From NCBI RefSeq assembly GCF_001766415.1, contig NZ_MKXO01000007.1, positions 1 through 63,362 of the forward strand: a stretch of 63,362 nt of DNA. The letters run 5' to 3'. The DNA is from Exiguobacterium aurantiacum (GTDB lineage Bacteria > Bacillota > Bacilli > Exiguobacteriales > Exiguobacteriaceae). Below are positions 45,766 to 55,156 of the stretch, in pieces (position 1 is the first letter of the stretch; the number at the start of each line of letters is the position of its first letter). The translations under genes and the position numbers were made by a program. The notes under the pieces were generated by a model. It saw only the letters and a list, made by a program, of their open reading frames with translations. It was not told the DNA's origin and did no database searches.

Positions 45766-47124
45766 ATGGCCATCGAACGTACAGAACGCGCGCGTCATGA
45801 AGCCCAAGTGACAGCGCTCATCCAAAAAGGGGATCCGGTCGATTTCCGCGACGTGTTTTTAACACTTCACCCGGGTGAACAGGCCGACATCTTCATCGAA
45901 CTTAACCAACCCGATCGGGCGTTTGTATACAGCGCTTTATCACCTGAAGAGTACACCGATTTATTTGAAAAATTAGAGCTCGATGAACAACCGCAGTTCA
46001 TCCAAGAAATGCCACGCCCATATGCGGTCAGCGTCTTAAACGATATGTTCTCGGATAATGCCGCCGATCTCATGAACGAACTTCCGGACGATTTCATGAA
46101 CGAACTATTCGAACAGATGGACGAGACCGAGGCGACCGAGGTCAAAGACTTGATGCGCTATCCGGACGATACGGCCGGTGCCATCATGACGACCGAGTTC
46201 ATCGTGTTACAGGCCGACAAAACGATCGGGGCGACACTCGAAGAGTTGCGTGACCTCGGTCCTGAAGCTGAGACAATTTACTATTTATATGTAATCGATG
46301 TAGACCGACGTCTCGTCGGCGTTGTGTCGCTCCGTGATTTGATCGTCTCCCCACTCGACCATCTCATCGCTGACATCATGGGGCGGCGGGTCGTTTCGGC
46401 CCACGTCATGGCCGATCAAGAAGACTTGGCCCGAACCGTCCAAAAGTATGACTTGCTCGCGCTCCCGGTCATCGATAGCGATGATCACCTGCTCGGCATC
46501 ATCACCGTCGACGACGTCATGGACGTCATCGAACGCGAGACGACCGAAGACTTTGAAGAGCTGTCCGCGACGAAAGGCTCGTCTGACATCAACATGGGAC
46601 CGGTCGAGGCAGCGAAAAAACGTGCCCCTTGGATCATCAGCCTCATGTTCCTCGGGATGATCACCGCATCGACGATCGGTGGATTTGAAGATACGCTCGA
46701 GACGATCGTTTTGCTCGCCGTCTTCATGCCACTCGTCATGGGATCGGCCGGAAACGCCGCCACCCAGTCGCTCGTCGTCGCCGTGCGTTCGATCGCACTC
46801 GGCACGATCAACCGGAAAAATGTCGCCAAGATGATTCGCCGGGAGTTCGGAACCGGTGTCCTGCTTGGACTCGCCTGTATGGTCGTTATTTTCGGGGTCA
46901 TCACGGTCCTGTACGATAGCGCCTTGATCGGCATGATCGTCGGCTTGTCGATTTTTGCCTCACTGAGCGTTGCCACGATTGTCGGTACACTCGTCCCACT
47001 CTTGATCAACCGCCTGAAACTCGATCCGGCCGTGGCCTCGGGTCCATTCATCACGACGGTCGTGGACAATCTCGGATTGATCATCTACTTCACTGTCGCC
47101 ACTTCATTGCTTCGCTTTTTCTGA
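45766..47124 (+). CDS. mgtE: Magnesium transporter MgtE
   Basis: Mg2+ channel/transporter, 452 residues: cytosolic N domain (about 1-130, superhelical), two CBS domains (about 135-255) that sense Mg2+, then five membrane helices (about 285-452) with the pore segment PLVMGSAGNAATQS (about 325). AAGGAAG is 7 nt before the ATG. No M-box riboswitch is visible upstream, so control may be only at the protein level. Confidence 0.94.
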   Translation: MAIERTERARHEAQVTALIQKGDPVDFRDVFLTLHPGEQADIFIELNQPDRAFVYSALSPEEYTDLFEKLELDEQPQFIQEMPRPYAVSVLNDMFSDNAADLMNELPDDFMNELFEQMDETEATEVKDLMRYPDDTAGAIMTTEFIVLQADKTIGATLEELRDLGPEAETIYYLYVIDVDRRLVGVVSLRDLIVSPLDHLIADIMGRRVVSAHVMADQEDLARTVQKYDLLALPVIDSDDHLLGIITVDDVMDVIERETTEDFEELSATKGSSDINMGPVEAAKKRAPWIISLMFLGMITASTIGGFEDTLETIVLLAVFMPLVMGSAGNAATQSLVVAVRSIALGTINRKNVAKMIRREFGTGVLLGLACMVVIFGVITVLYDSALIGMIVGLSIFASLSVATIVGTLVPLLINRLKLDPAVASGPFITTVVDNLGLIIYFTVATSLLRFF

Positions 47125-47127
47125 CAC

Positions 47128-47152
47128 CTGACGTTTCAGGTGTCTTTTTTCG
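47128..47152 (+). terminator. Terminator of mgtE
   Basis: CACCTGA - CGTT - TCAGGTG followed by T6. Confidence 0.85.
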
Positions 47153-47267
47153 TGTGAGCTTTGTTACGGTTTGTTTACAAAAGCGATGATGGGAAATAAT
47201 TATCGTGCCAGTCGGGTAATTACGAAAAGTACTTATAGATAAGAAGTAATACAAGGAGGGATAAATC

Positions 47268-49052
47268 GTGACGATTCAACAAGTTATATACATATTAGTG
47301 ACCGGAGCCTTATTCATGGGACTCGTCGCTTACGTATCCTATCGCCTGACAAAAGGAAAAGTCGACAGCGCCGATGATTATTTCTTGGCTGGTCGCGGGC
47401 TGACCGGTCTCTTCATCGCCGGGTCGCTCCTGCTCACAAACTTATCGGCCGAGCAGTTGATCGGCTTGAACGGACAGTCGTTCGCAGGCAACATGTCGGC
47501 GATGGCGTGGGAAGTGACGGCCGGGATTGCCGCCATCATCATGGCACTATTCCTACTGCCACGCTTTCTCGGCATCGGGATCACGACGATCCCTGAGTTT
47601 TTAAGCCAACGCTATGACGAGGACGTCCGGCGCTTGACCGTCCTCTTGTTCTTGTTCGGTTACATGTGCGTCACGATTCCGTCGATGCTCTATTCCGGCG
47701 GCCTCGCGGTCCTTCAGCTCTTCGACGTGCCCGAACTGCTCGGGATCAGCTTTGAACAGTCACTTTGGCTCGTCATTTGGTTCATCGGCATCATCGGCGC
47801 TATCTACGCCATTTTCGGCGGCCTCCGCGCCGTCGCGGTGTCGGATACACTCAACGGCATCGGGCTCATCATCATCGGCTTCCTCGTCCCGACGCTCGGC
47901 TTTATCGCACTCGGCGACGGCAGCGTCGTCGAAGGAATGAAGACGATCGCGACGTCGAGCCCTGAAAAGTTGAACGCGATCGGGTCATCGAACGACTCGG
48001 TGCCATTCCTATCCATCTTCACCGGAATGATTTTCGCGAACTTGTTCTACTGGGCGTTGAATCAATATGTCATTCAACGGGCTCTTGGGGCTAAAAACCT
48101 CGCCGAAGGACAAAAAGGTGTCCTCTTCACCGGTTATTTGAAGTTGCTCGTTCCGATCTTTATGCTGCTTCCAGGCATCATCGCGTTTCACTTATACGGC
48201 ACGAACATGGACAAGGCAGACCTCGCCTATCCGAGTTTGATCGCCGACTTGTTACCGACGTGGCTCATGGGCTTCTTCCTCGCCGTCTTGCTCGGTGCGG
48301 TGTTCAGTTCGTTCAACTCATTGCTGAACAGTATCGCCACACTGTTCGTGCTCGACATTTATAAACCGAAGTTCAAACCCGATGCCTCGGACAAAGATTT
48401 GATCCGGGTCAGCAAATGGTTCGGGACGTTCGTCGCGCTCGTCTCGTTCTTCGTCGCACCGAACTTGATGTACGCGCCGGACGGTCTTTGGGACTTGATT
48501 CGCCGTTTCACCGGTTTCTTCAACATCCCGATTCTCGTCGTCGTCTTGATTGGCATGCTCGTCAAGCGCGTGCCGCCGATCGCCGCTAAAATCGTCATCG
48601 GCTTCCACGTCATCACGTACTACTTCTTAGTCTGGGGTATGAAACAATGGTTCGGATTTGACCTTGGCATCAACTTCATCCACATCTACGGCATCTTGTT
48701 CGTCATCGAGACGAGTATCATGTTGTTGTTCGCCAAACTGCGTCCGATGCAACAAATCAAGCCGATCCGGATCGACCTCGGTCGGGTGAAACCTTGGCGT
48801 CATGCGATCTCGACGTCAATCATCCTCGTCGCCTCGATGGTGTTCGTCTACTTCGTCTTCTCTCCGATCGGTCTCGCCTATGCGGACGGGATCGTCTCGG
48901 GCTGGTTCTGGCCAGCGACGCTGACATTGTTCGCCGCGACGAGCGGTCTCGTCTGGGTATCGTACCGGTACTGGCTCCCGAGATACGAGGTGTACTTGAA
49001 CAACCTTGGAACGACCGAAACTGAGATCGAAGAAAAAGCGAGCGGCGGGTGA
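47268..49052 (+). CDS. Sodium:solute symporter (SSS family, YidK-like)
   Basis: 594-residue membrane protein with about 14 helices of the sodium/solute symporter family. DDYFLAGRGLTG (about 37-48), LLTNLSAEQLIGLNG (about 57-71) and GLRAVAVSDTLNG (about 187) are typical of the sugar-transporting branch (SGLT/YidK). AAGGAGGG is 7 nt before the GTG start. The substrate cannot be fixed; no sugar genes adjoin it. Confidence 0.87.
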   Translation: MTIQQVIYILVTGALFMGLVAYVSYRLTKGKVDSADDYFLAGRGLTGLFIAGSLLLTNLSAEQLIGLNGQSFAGNMSAMAWEVTAGIAAIIMALFLLPRFLGIGITTIPEFLSQRYDEDVRRLTVLLFLFGYMCVTIPSMLYSGGLAVLQLFDVPELLGISFEQSLWLVIWFIGIIGAIYAIFGGLRAVAVSDTLNGIGLIIIGFLVPTLGFIALGDGSVVEGMKTIATSSPEKLNAIGSSNDSVPFLSIFTGMIFANLFYWALNQYVIQRALGAKNLAEGQKGVLFTGYLKLLVPIFMLLPGIIAFHLYGTNMDKADLAYPSLIADLLPTWLMGFFLAVLLGAVFSSFNSLLNSIATLFVLDIYKPKFKPDASDKDLIRVSKWFGTFVALVSFFVAPNLMYAPDGLWDLIRRFTGFFNIPILVVVLIGMLVKRVPPIAAKIVIGFHVITYYFLVWGMKQWFGFDLGINFIHIYGILFVIETSIMLLFAKLRPMQQIKPIRIDLGRVKPWRHAISTSIILVASMVFVYFVFSPIGLAYADGIVSGWFWPATLTLFAATSGLVWVSYRYWLPRYEVYLNNLGTTETEIEEKASGG

Positions 49053-49068
49053 CCTGCCTCTTTACAAA

Positions 49069-49112
49069 AACACCGTTCCTGCTGAAATGAATCAGTTCGA
49101 ACGGTGTTTTTT
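49069..49112 (+). terminator. Terminator of the symporter gene
   Basis: AACACCGTTC pairs with GAACGGTGTT over a long loop, followed by T6. Confidence 0.8.
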
Positions 49113-49238
49113 CATCTGCAAAATCGCCTCACCATAAGAATGACACCTATCATTTTTCCATTATTTAGGTTAATGTGTAATGGTATGATTTACATACTTA
49201 GAAACGGAAAGGAACAGCCAAACGTCGGAGGTCCACTC

Positions 49239-50252
49239 ATGAATACTAATTGGTCAGATTTTGAAATCTCATCCGCTTTTTCAGGCACATGTCTCGCTGT
49301 CCGAAAGCATGACCTATTAATCGAACGCCAACAAGGATATGCGAATCGTTCCGAACGACTGCCAAACCGTGACGTGACTCGTTTCGGGATCGCCTCTGGC
49401 TGTAAGCTGTTCACGGCGATCGCCATCTGTCAGCTCGTCGAACAAGGGAAGCTGGCGTTCACTTCGCTGCTCCGAGACTGTCTATCCCTTGATTTACCTA
49501 AGTTTGATACACGTGTGACAGTCGAAACGTTACTCACTCATACGTCAGGCATCCCGGACTATTTTGATGAATCCGTCATGGACGACTTTGAAGAGTTATG
49601 GCAAGTTCGGCCGATGTATCAGCTACGACGATTGAGCGACTTTTTGCCCATGTTCCAGCAACAGTCAATGAAACATGAAATCGGCGAATTCCACTATAAT
49701 AACGCCGGTTACATTTTGCTCGGTCTCATTGTCGAACAAGCGAGCGGATTGACGTTCTCGGATTACATCGAACAGTTCATCTTCACACCGGCCGGCATGA
49801 CCGATTCCGGTTACTTCTCGCTTGACGCCCTGCCTGCTGATACAGCGCTCGGCTACATCAACAATCCGGACGGTTCATGGCGGACGAACCAGTACTCTAT
49901 TCCCGTCAAAGGCGGTTCGGACGGAGGGGCGTTCGTAACGGTGGCCGACATGGCCAAACTATGGGACGCGTTGCTCGGGCACCGTCTTCTCGGACAACAG
50001 ATGACAGCACGATTGTTGACTCCTCACGTGACCGTCAATGACCGGGGCGGACATTACGGGTATGGCGTCTGGATTCAACTCGAACCCAATGAAGATGTAT
50101 TCAAATATCACGTGATGGGCTACGATCCCGGTGTCAGCTTCCATTCTGCCTATTACCCTGCTTTAAAAGTCATTTCGATCGTCTGTTCGAACGAGTCAGA
50201 GGGGGCGTTTGATGTGATGAAAGCGATTGAAGTGAAAGTGGGTGTGTCTTGA
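49239..50252 (+). CDS. Serine hydrolase, beta-lactamase / class C family
   Basis: 337-residue penicillin-binding-like serine hydrolase with no signal peptide, so probably cytosolic. The SxxK nucleophile motif is in IASGCKLF (about 50), and the YxN motif in FHYNNAGYI (about 150). A KTG-like third motif is not clear. I chose the ATG at 49239, 7 nt after CGGAGG. It overlaps the next gene (GNAT) at the TGATG junction. Esterase or D-aminopeptidase activity is equally possible. Confidence 0.82.
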   Translation: MNTNWSDFEISSAFSGTCLAVRKHDLLIERQQGYANRSERLPNRDVTRFGIASGCKLFTAIAICQLVEQGKLAFTSLLRDCLSLDLPKFDTRVTVETLLTHTSGIPDYFDESVMDDFEELWQVRPMYQLRRLSDFLPMFQQQSMKHEIGEFHYNNAGYILLGLIVEQASGLTFSDYIEQFIFTPAGMTDSGYFSLDALPADTALGYINNPDGSWRTNQYSIPVKGGSDGGAFVTVADMAKLWDALLGHRLLGQQMTARLLTPHVTVNDRGGHYGYGVWIQLEPNEDVFKYHVMGYDPGVSFHSAYYPALKVISIVCSNESEGAFDVMKAIEVKVGVS

Positions 50253-50641
50253 TGATCATCCGTCTTTACGATGAACGAGATTTTGAACAGATTCAAGCAT
50301 TGAACGAAGCTGAGGGCTGGCACCAGCTCGTTCGTCAAGATGAGTTGACAAAAGAAGCATGGCGCCGCTCGAACATCGCTTTCGTCATCGAGTCTGAAAC
50401 GGGACACGTGATCGCCTATCTTCGCGGTTTGACCGACACAAAAGTCAGCCTTTACGTGTGCGAGTTGCTCATCGCTGCTTCGCACCGCCGGCTTGGCCTC
50501 GGGGAACGGTTATTGACACACGTCCATGCACTCTATCCTGAGACACGACTCGAGATGCTCGCGAGCGCTTCCTCGCATACGTATTATGAACGCTTGAACT
50601 TCCGCCCCTTCTACGGTTTTCGAAAAACGATTCACGAATAG
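50252..50641 (+). CDS. GNAT family N-acetyltransferase
   Basis: 129-residue acetyltransferase. The acetyl-CoA-binding motif is RRLGLGERLL (about 85) and the C-terminal SSHTYYERLNFRPF supplies the usual tyrosine. The ATG at 50252 overlaps the stop of the upstream hydrolase, so it is coupled to it. Substrate unknown. Confidence 0.82.
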   Translation: MIIRLYDERDFEQIQALNEAEGWHQLVRQDELTKEAWRRSNIAFVIESETGHVIAYLRGLTDTKVSLYVCELLIAASHRRLGLGERLLTHVHALYPETRLEMLASASSHTYYERLNFRPFYGFRKTIHE

Positions 50642-50653
50642 GAGAGAATTTAT

Positions 50654-51358
50654 TTGAAACTTGCCCTTGTCACCGGTGCGTCACGCGGTCTCGGCCGTGC
50701 TGTCGCTGAAGAACTGTCGAGACGAAACTACGACGTCATCAACCTATCACGCTCGCAATCACGCGATTTAACGTTCAAACATATCGAAGTCGATTTATCC
50801 GACGTATCGAGTACACTTCGAGCCCTTGACCAAATCAAGCCGTACATCGCTGACGCCACGTCGCTACTCATCATCCAAAATGCGGCGTTGATCGAACCGA
50901 TTCATCGGGCCGGCCACCTCGACACGGAGCAGCTCACCGCTCACGTTCAGGCGAATCTGCTCGCCCCGATGCTGATCACGAACGCCGTCCTCGCTTACGA
51001 TGTGCCCGTCTCGCTCATCCACGTGACGTCAGGTGCCGCCAAACGTCCGATCTCGGGGTGGAGCGCCTACTGCGGCACGAAAGCTGGACTCGACCACTTT
51101 AGTGAGACCGTCGCGCTCGAACTAGAAGGAACGAGACATCGCCTCGCCTTGTTCAACCCGGGCGTGATGGACACATCCATGCAACAGACGATCCGCGCGT
51201 CTTCACGAGAAGCGTTTCAAGATGTCGAACAGTTTCAAGCTTACGAGACGGAAGGAAAACTCCGCTCGCCTGAGACGGTCGGCCGCGTCCTCGTCGAGCA
51301 GTTGATCGACAAGCCGTTTGTCAATGGAAAAACGTATACCATCCACGACCTCATCTAA
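50654..51358 (+). CDS. Short-chain dehydrogenase (YueD/benzil reductase-like)
   Basis: 234-residue SDR enzyme, NADP-dependent by motif: TGASRGLGRAVAEE (about 6-19) with basic residues after it. The catalytic tyrosine and lysine are in YCGTKAG (about 136-142) and the serine in VTSGAA (about 123). It resembles YueD, which reduces benzil; the natural substrate is unknown. It starts with TTG, 8 nt after GGAGAG, and is third in the hydrolase-GNAT-SDR operon. Confidence 0.83.
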   Translation: MKLALVTGASRGLGRAVAEELSRRNYDVINLSRSQSRDLTFKHIEVDLSDVSSTLRALDQIKPYIADATSLLIIQNAALIEPIHRAGHLDTEQLTAHVQANLLAPMLITNAVLAYDVPVSLIHVTSGAAKRPISGWSAYCGTKAGLDHFSETVALELEGTRHRLALFNPGVMDTSMQQTIRASSREAFQDVEQFQAYETEGKLRSPETVGRVLVEQLIDKPFVNGKTYTIHDLI

Positions 51359-51447
51359 TTTTCAACCAGGTATAAAAATAGACCAACCCTGTCTCGTTTG
51401 ACCGGCTACACTAGAGTCAAATCAAATGAGAAAGGGTGGCGTGATGT

Positions 51448-51657
51448 ATGAAGACTATAGCGGGAGGATTGCTGTTTTTCGGGATATTCAGCCTCGTGCT
51501 ATCGTTCACGATGATTGGAGATATCGCGATCGTCGGAGCGTTGGTGAGCGGTGTGTCCCTGCTGTGTAGCGTCGGGCTCTGGTTCGGTGCCACGGAAGTG
51601 ATGCGTATGCGTATGGACATGAGCGAAGTCAAAAAAACGTCTTTCCCTTCTGAATAA
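51448..51657 (+). CDS. 69-residue membrane protein
   Basis: Not recognised. Two hydrophobic helices (about 4-22 and 26-48) and a charged C-terminal tail. AGAAAGGG lies about 12 nt before the ATG. The last codons (KKTSFPSE) form the 5' arm of the terminator, so the coding end and terminator are merged. Confidence 0.6.
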   Translation: MKTIAGGLLFFGIFSLVLSFTMIGDIAIVGALVSGVSLLCSVGLWFGATEVMRMRMDMSEVKKTSFPSE

Positions 51658-51672
51658 GGGAAAGACGTTTTG
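51635..51672. terminator. Terminator overlapping the 69-residue ORF
   Basis: AAACGTCTTTCCC / GGGAAAGACGTTT perfect hairpin; the T run is short (TTTTGG), A7 on the other side, so it also serves the converging gene. Confidence 0.8.
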
Positions 51673-51675
51673 GAT

Positions 51676-52119
51676 TCAGTTTTGGTTATCGGTCTCATCT
51701 TCAAAGTCATCATCGGCAAACTCTTCAAAATCGTACTCTTCGAAGTCTGCCTCATCGATAAAGATGTCACGATCATTGACGACGTGAATCGGGCCATTGG
51801 CCACATCGATTCGAATCGTCCATGCCCATGGAATGCGCAGTCGGCTATATACGCCCGTCCAGAATTCCATCGATTCTTGCTCGTATCGTTCGAACTCTGT
51901 CAGTAACTCTTTAAACGTTACTCCTGACAACTGGAAGTTTGATTCTTGGATTCGCTCGAGCGCGTTATGTGTCGCTTCAAGCTCCGCCGCGCGGACCATC
52001 TCTTCGGCAGTCGCCATTTCGAGAATAGTTCCATCTGGTGGCAGAATGTCGTATACGTTGAACAATTCGCCTTCTTCTACTTCTACTTCTTCATCAAACT
52101 CATAGTCGTCGTGCCGCAT
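51676..52119 (-). CDS. Hypothetical acidic protein (147 residues)
   Basis: Not recognised. Very acidic at both ends (FDEEVEVEEGEL at the N-terminus; a run of Glu/Asp/Phe repeats such as EEYDFEEF at the C-terminus), with a central helical part (TAEEMVRAAELEATHNALE) and an IPWAWTIRID beta segment. AGGAGG is 8 nt before the ATG, so it is likely expressed. No membrane segment or signal peptide. Confidence 0.65.
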   Translation of the reverse strand: MRHDDYEFDEEVEVEEGELFNVYDILPPDGTILEMATAEEMVRAAELEATHNALERIQESNFQLSGVTFKELLTEFERYEQESMEFWTGVYSRLRIPWAWTIRIDVANGPIHVVNDRDIFIDEADFEEYDFEEFADDDFEDETDNQN

Positions 52120-52264
52120 GCTTCATTCCTCCTCACTCTAATTGAATCTACTACATTGTACCATTCCACACCTCGTTATAACGAAACATTCGCGTATATA
52201 TTTTCCAGAGTGGGTAATGATACAAAGGGAACAGATTTGCCATACAGAAAGGGGCCAATTTACA

Positions 52265-53260
52265 ATGAACGACTCATTTCAAGCACTCGTGCTCGACAAT
52301 CGTGACGACCGACTCCATTCCGAGGTGACTGAGGTCGAGCTCGACTCACTACCTAAAGAAGAGGACGGCAACGTCCTCGTCGAGGTCCATTATTCGGCAC
52401 TCAACTACAAAGACGCCCTCGGATTGACCGGATCGGGCAAAATCGTCAGCCATTATCCGTTCATCCCAGGCTGCGAATTCGTCGGGAAAGTCACCGAATC
52501 TGATCATCTTGATTTCAAGCCTGGGGACGAAGTCATCGCGACCGGCTTTGGCATCGGTGAGCGTCATTTCGGTGGCTTCAGCCAGTTTGCACAAGTTCCA
52601 GGAAATTGGCTCGTGAAATTACCGGAAGGCATGAACATGCGAGATGCCATCACGATCGGGACACCCGGACTGACCGCCATGTTCGCGATTGAGGCACTCG
52701 AACACGAAGGCGTTCATCCCGGTCAAGAAGTGCTCGTCACGGGAGCATCCGGAGGAGTTGGAAGTTTCTCGATTGCCTTGCTCCATAAACTCGGCTATCA
52801 CGCCATTGCCTCGACTGGAAAAACAGATTCATCTTATTTAACTGATCTCGGTGCTGAACAGACAATACCACGCAGTGAATTGGAAGGAACCCCCCGACCA
52901 CTCGCTCGCCAACGGTTCGATGCTGCGATCGACTCGATCGGTGGTAACACACTCGCAAATATTTTAAGCCAAACCCGATACGAAGGAACCGTCGCCGCTT
53001 GTGGACTAGTTGGAGGGCACGAACTTCCTGCGACCGTCTACCCGTTCATCCTGCGAGGCGTCCGTCTCGTCGGCATCGATTCGGTCATGCAGCCGATCGC
53101 AAGACGAGTGACGGCGTGGGAGCGTCTACACGAGCTGATCGAACCGCACGTACTCAACCAGATGGTGCACGAGATCCCGCTCCATGACGTCCCGCGTCAA
53201 GCCGAGGCGATGATGCGCGGTGAGCTGAGTGGCCGGACCGTCGTCCGCATGAACGACTAA
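52265..53260 (+). CDS. Zinc-free quinone/acrylyl-CoA reductase (YhdH/AcuI family)
   Basis: 331-residue medium-chain dehydrogenase/reductase without the zinc ligands. NYKDALGLTGSGKI (about 41-54) is the YhdH/AcuI signature; the NADPH site is VTGASGGVGSF (about 158-168). AcuI members reduce acryloyl-CoA; others reduce quinones or enals. I chose the ATG at 52265 after AAAGGGG, not the longer frame upstream. Confidence 0.88.
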   Translation: MNDSFQALVLDNRDDRLHSEVTEVELDSLPKEEDGNVLVEVHYSALNYKDALGLTGSGKIVSHYPFIPGCEFVGKVTESDHLDFKPGDEVIATGFGIGERHFGGFSQFAQVPGNWLVKLPEGMNMRDAITIGTPGLTAMFAIEALEHEGVHPGQEVLVTGASGGVGSFSIALLHKLGYHAIASTGKTDSSYLTDLGAEQTIPRSELEGTPRPLARQRFDAAIDSIGGNTLANILSQTRYEGTVAACGLVGGHELPATVYPFILRGVRLVGIDSVMQPIARRVTAWERLHELIEPHVLNQMVHEIPLHDVPRQAEAMMRGELSGRTVVRMND

Positions 53261-53267
53261 ACGTCAA

Positions 53268-53304
53268 AGAAGGGCTGAATCCAACGATTCAGCCCTTCTT
53301 CTGT
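53268..53304. terminator. Bidirectional terminator between the reductase and murE
   Basis: AAGAAGGGCTGAATC - CAAC? (short loop) - GATTCAGCCCTTCTT is a 15-bp perfect hairpin. Confidence 0.88.
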
Positions 53305-53321
53305 ATGCTTGGTAATGAAAT

Positions 53322-54782
53322 TCAAACGGCCGGTTCTTGGCCTTTTAATTTTTTCAGTTCTTCTAACAAGATATCCGATTCATTGAACGGGATCGCTTCG
53401 CTGCCGACACGTTCGACATGGTCGTGCCCTTTTCCGACGACGACGATGCGCTTGCCGTCGAGCGCTTGCACGGCCGCGTGGTGCAACGCGTCTCTTCGTG
53501 CTTCAAACGTCACATAATGCGTGTCCGCGTCGACCCCTTCGAGCAGCCCGTCGATGATCTGCTTCGGATTTTCGGTTCGGACATCGTGTACCGTCACAAT
53601 CAAATCGTCCGAATAGCGGCTCGCGATGCGTCCCATCTCAGCCCGTTTCGTCGGGTCACGGTCTCCGGCCGCGCTCAAGACGACGACGAGCTGCCGCTCC
53701 CCTTTTTGTAAAGTGGACAGACATTTTTCAAGCCCGTCCGGTGTATGGGCGTAGTCGATATAAATCTCCGCATCTTCCGTGTCAAGCCGCTCGAGACGAC
53801 CTTTCGGAAGTGTGAGCCCTGGAACATTATCGATAATCGCGCGAAGCATGAGCTCCGACGTCGAGACGAGACCGATGGCCGCGGCCAAGTTGGCAGCGTT
53901 GAACGATCCCATAAAGTGAACAGGTGCTTCGATTGTCATCGCGTTCATTTTGATGCGGACGGTGTGACCTAGCCAGATGACTTGAATATCGGCCGGGACG
54001 TCTGCGTGCGTACTGTACATGACTTTCCGCCGCGTCGGTGCGAATGCGGCCATCGTCTCGCTCGCCGGGTCTTCCGCGTTCAAGATGATGGCGTCGCCGT
54101 CCGTCGTTTCAACTTGTTCGAATAGACGCGCTTTCGCCCGTGCGTATTCATCCATTGAACGGTGGTAGTCGAGGTGGTCGTGCGTCAAGTTCGTAAACGC
54201 CGCCGCATGGAAGCGGACTCCTTCGACGCGCCCTTCCATCATGGCGTGCGACGATACTTCGACGACACAGTCGGTCACCCCGGCATCTGCCATTTCGGCC
54301 AAGATGCGGTGCAAGACGACGGCTTCTGGCGTCGTGTTAGGCGTCTTTAACTTCTTATCTTTATAACGGGCTCCAATCGTACTGACAATCCCGACCGGAC
54401 GTCCTGATAAACGAAATAAATCATATGTTAACGTAGCAGTCGTCGTCTTCCCGTTCGTACCGGTGACGCCGTAAATTCGCATCCGATGGGACGGGTGGTC
54501 GTAAAACGCGCTCGCCACCACTCCGGCCGTTCGTTTCGTATCGGCAACGACAATGTTTGGCACCTCGAGGTCAAGCGGAGATTCAGAAATCACCGCGCTC
54601 GCTCCTTTAGAGACAGCGTCTTCGGCGAATTCATGTCCGTCCACCGTATAACCACGGATGCATATAAACAAATTCCCTGGACTGACCTTTCTGGAATCTG
54701 TTTCAATTCCGGTCACCCATGGATCACATTCGATATCATCCATCTCATTTCCTAGAATGGCGGATAAATGTTTCGTCCTCAT
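53322..54782 (-). CDS. murE: UDP-MurNAc-tripeptide ligase (MurE)
   Basis: Adds the third amino acid to UDP-MurNAc-L-Ala-D-Glu in peptidoglycan synthesis. 486 residues: N-terminal domain (1-100, TDSRKVSPGNLF), ATP domain with VTGTNGKTTT (about 105), carbamylated-lysine region (RAKARLFEQ) and C-terminal ligase domain. At the place of the DAP-specific DNPR motif it reads VHDVRTENP, so lysine or another diamino acid is likelier than meso-DAP. It is outside the division cluster, as in Lys-type staphylococci. AAAGGAAG is 8 nt before the ATG. Confidence 0.9.
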   Translation of the reverse strand: MRTKHLSAILGNEMDDIECDPWVTGIETDSRKVSPGNLFICIRGYTVDGHEFAEDAVSKGASAVISESPLDLEVPNIVVADTKRTAGVVASAFYDHPSHRMRIYGVTGTNGKTTTATLTYDLFRLSGRPVGIVSTIGARYKDKKLKTPNTTPEAVVLHRILAEMADAGVTDCVVEVSSHAMMEGRVEGVRFHAAAFTNLTHDHLDYHRSMDEYARAKARLFEQVETTDGDAIILNAEDPASETMAAFAPTRRKVMYSTHADVPADIQVIWLGHTVRIKMNAMTIEAPVHFMGSFNAANLAAAIGLVSTSELMLRAIIDNVPGLTLPKGRLERLDTEDAEIYIDYAHTPDGLEKCLSTLQKGERQLVVVLSAAGDRDPTKRAEMGRIASRYSDDLIVTVHDVRTENPKQIIDGLLEGVDADTHYVTFEARRDALHHAAVQALDGKRIVVVGKGHDHVERVGSEAIPFNESDILLEELKKLKGQEPAV

Positions 54783-54917
54783 GCTGTGTACTTCCTTTCT
54801 CATGGGTGTCGCTAGGTTAACAAACCTTATCGTCATGGTACTAGATTTTAGGCTGAAATAGAGATGACAAATATATTACTTCCCTCTTTCATAGGAAAAC
54901 ATACGTCTAACCAGAAA

Positions 54918-54946
54918 ATTCCTAGCCCATAACGGGACTAGGAATT
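54918..54946 (-). terminator. Hairpin terminator at the end of the alpha-CTD-like gene
   Basis: AATTCCTAG / CTAGGAATT, followed on the minus strand by TTCTGG. It includes the stop codon; weak T tract. Confidence 0.6.
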
Positions 54947-55156
54947 CATTTCGCTATCCGTGAACCGAAGTCCTTGTTCAGCGAAAGCACTCTTTAACAA
55001 TCGAAACACACTCGGTCCGACACCATGCATCACGGCGATCTTCATTCTCGGATAAGCCATGAGTTGTTCGAGCGTATCAGTAGAGGCGGCAGTGCGCGTT
55101 CTGCCGGCGCCGAACATTTGGGGAGTGGCGTCATCCGACTCCCTCTTCTCCTCCAA
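54938..55156 (-). CDS. Small protein with RNA polymerase alpha-CTD-like helix-hairpin-helix
   Basis: About 72 residues. The C-terminal half (TLEQLMAYPRMKIAVMHGVGPSVFRLLKSAFAEQGLRF) reads like the alpha-subunit C-terminal domain of RNA polymerase, with the GVGP hairpin. No other RNA polymerase parts are present. The start is uncertain: the only early start in frame is a TTG at 55156 inside the end of the preceding gene, so translation is probably coupled. A DNA-binding accessory factor is the family-based guess. Confidence 0.5.
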   Translation of the reverse strand: MEEKRESDDATPQMFGAGRTRTAASTDTLEQLMAYPRMKIAVMHGVGPSVFRLLKSAFAEQGLRFTDSEMNS

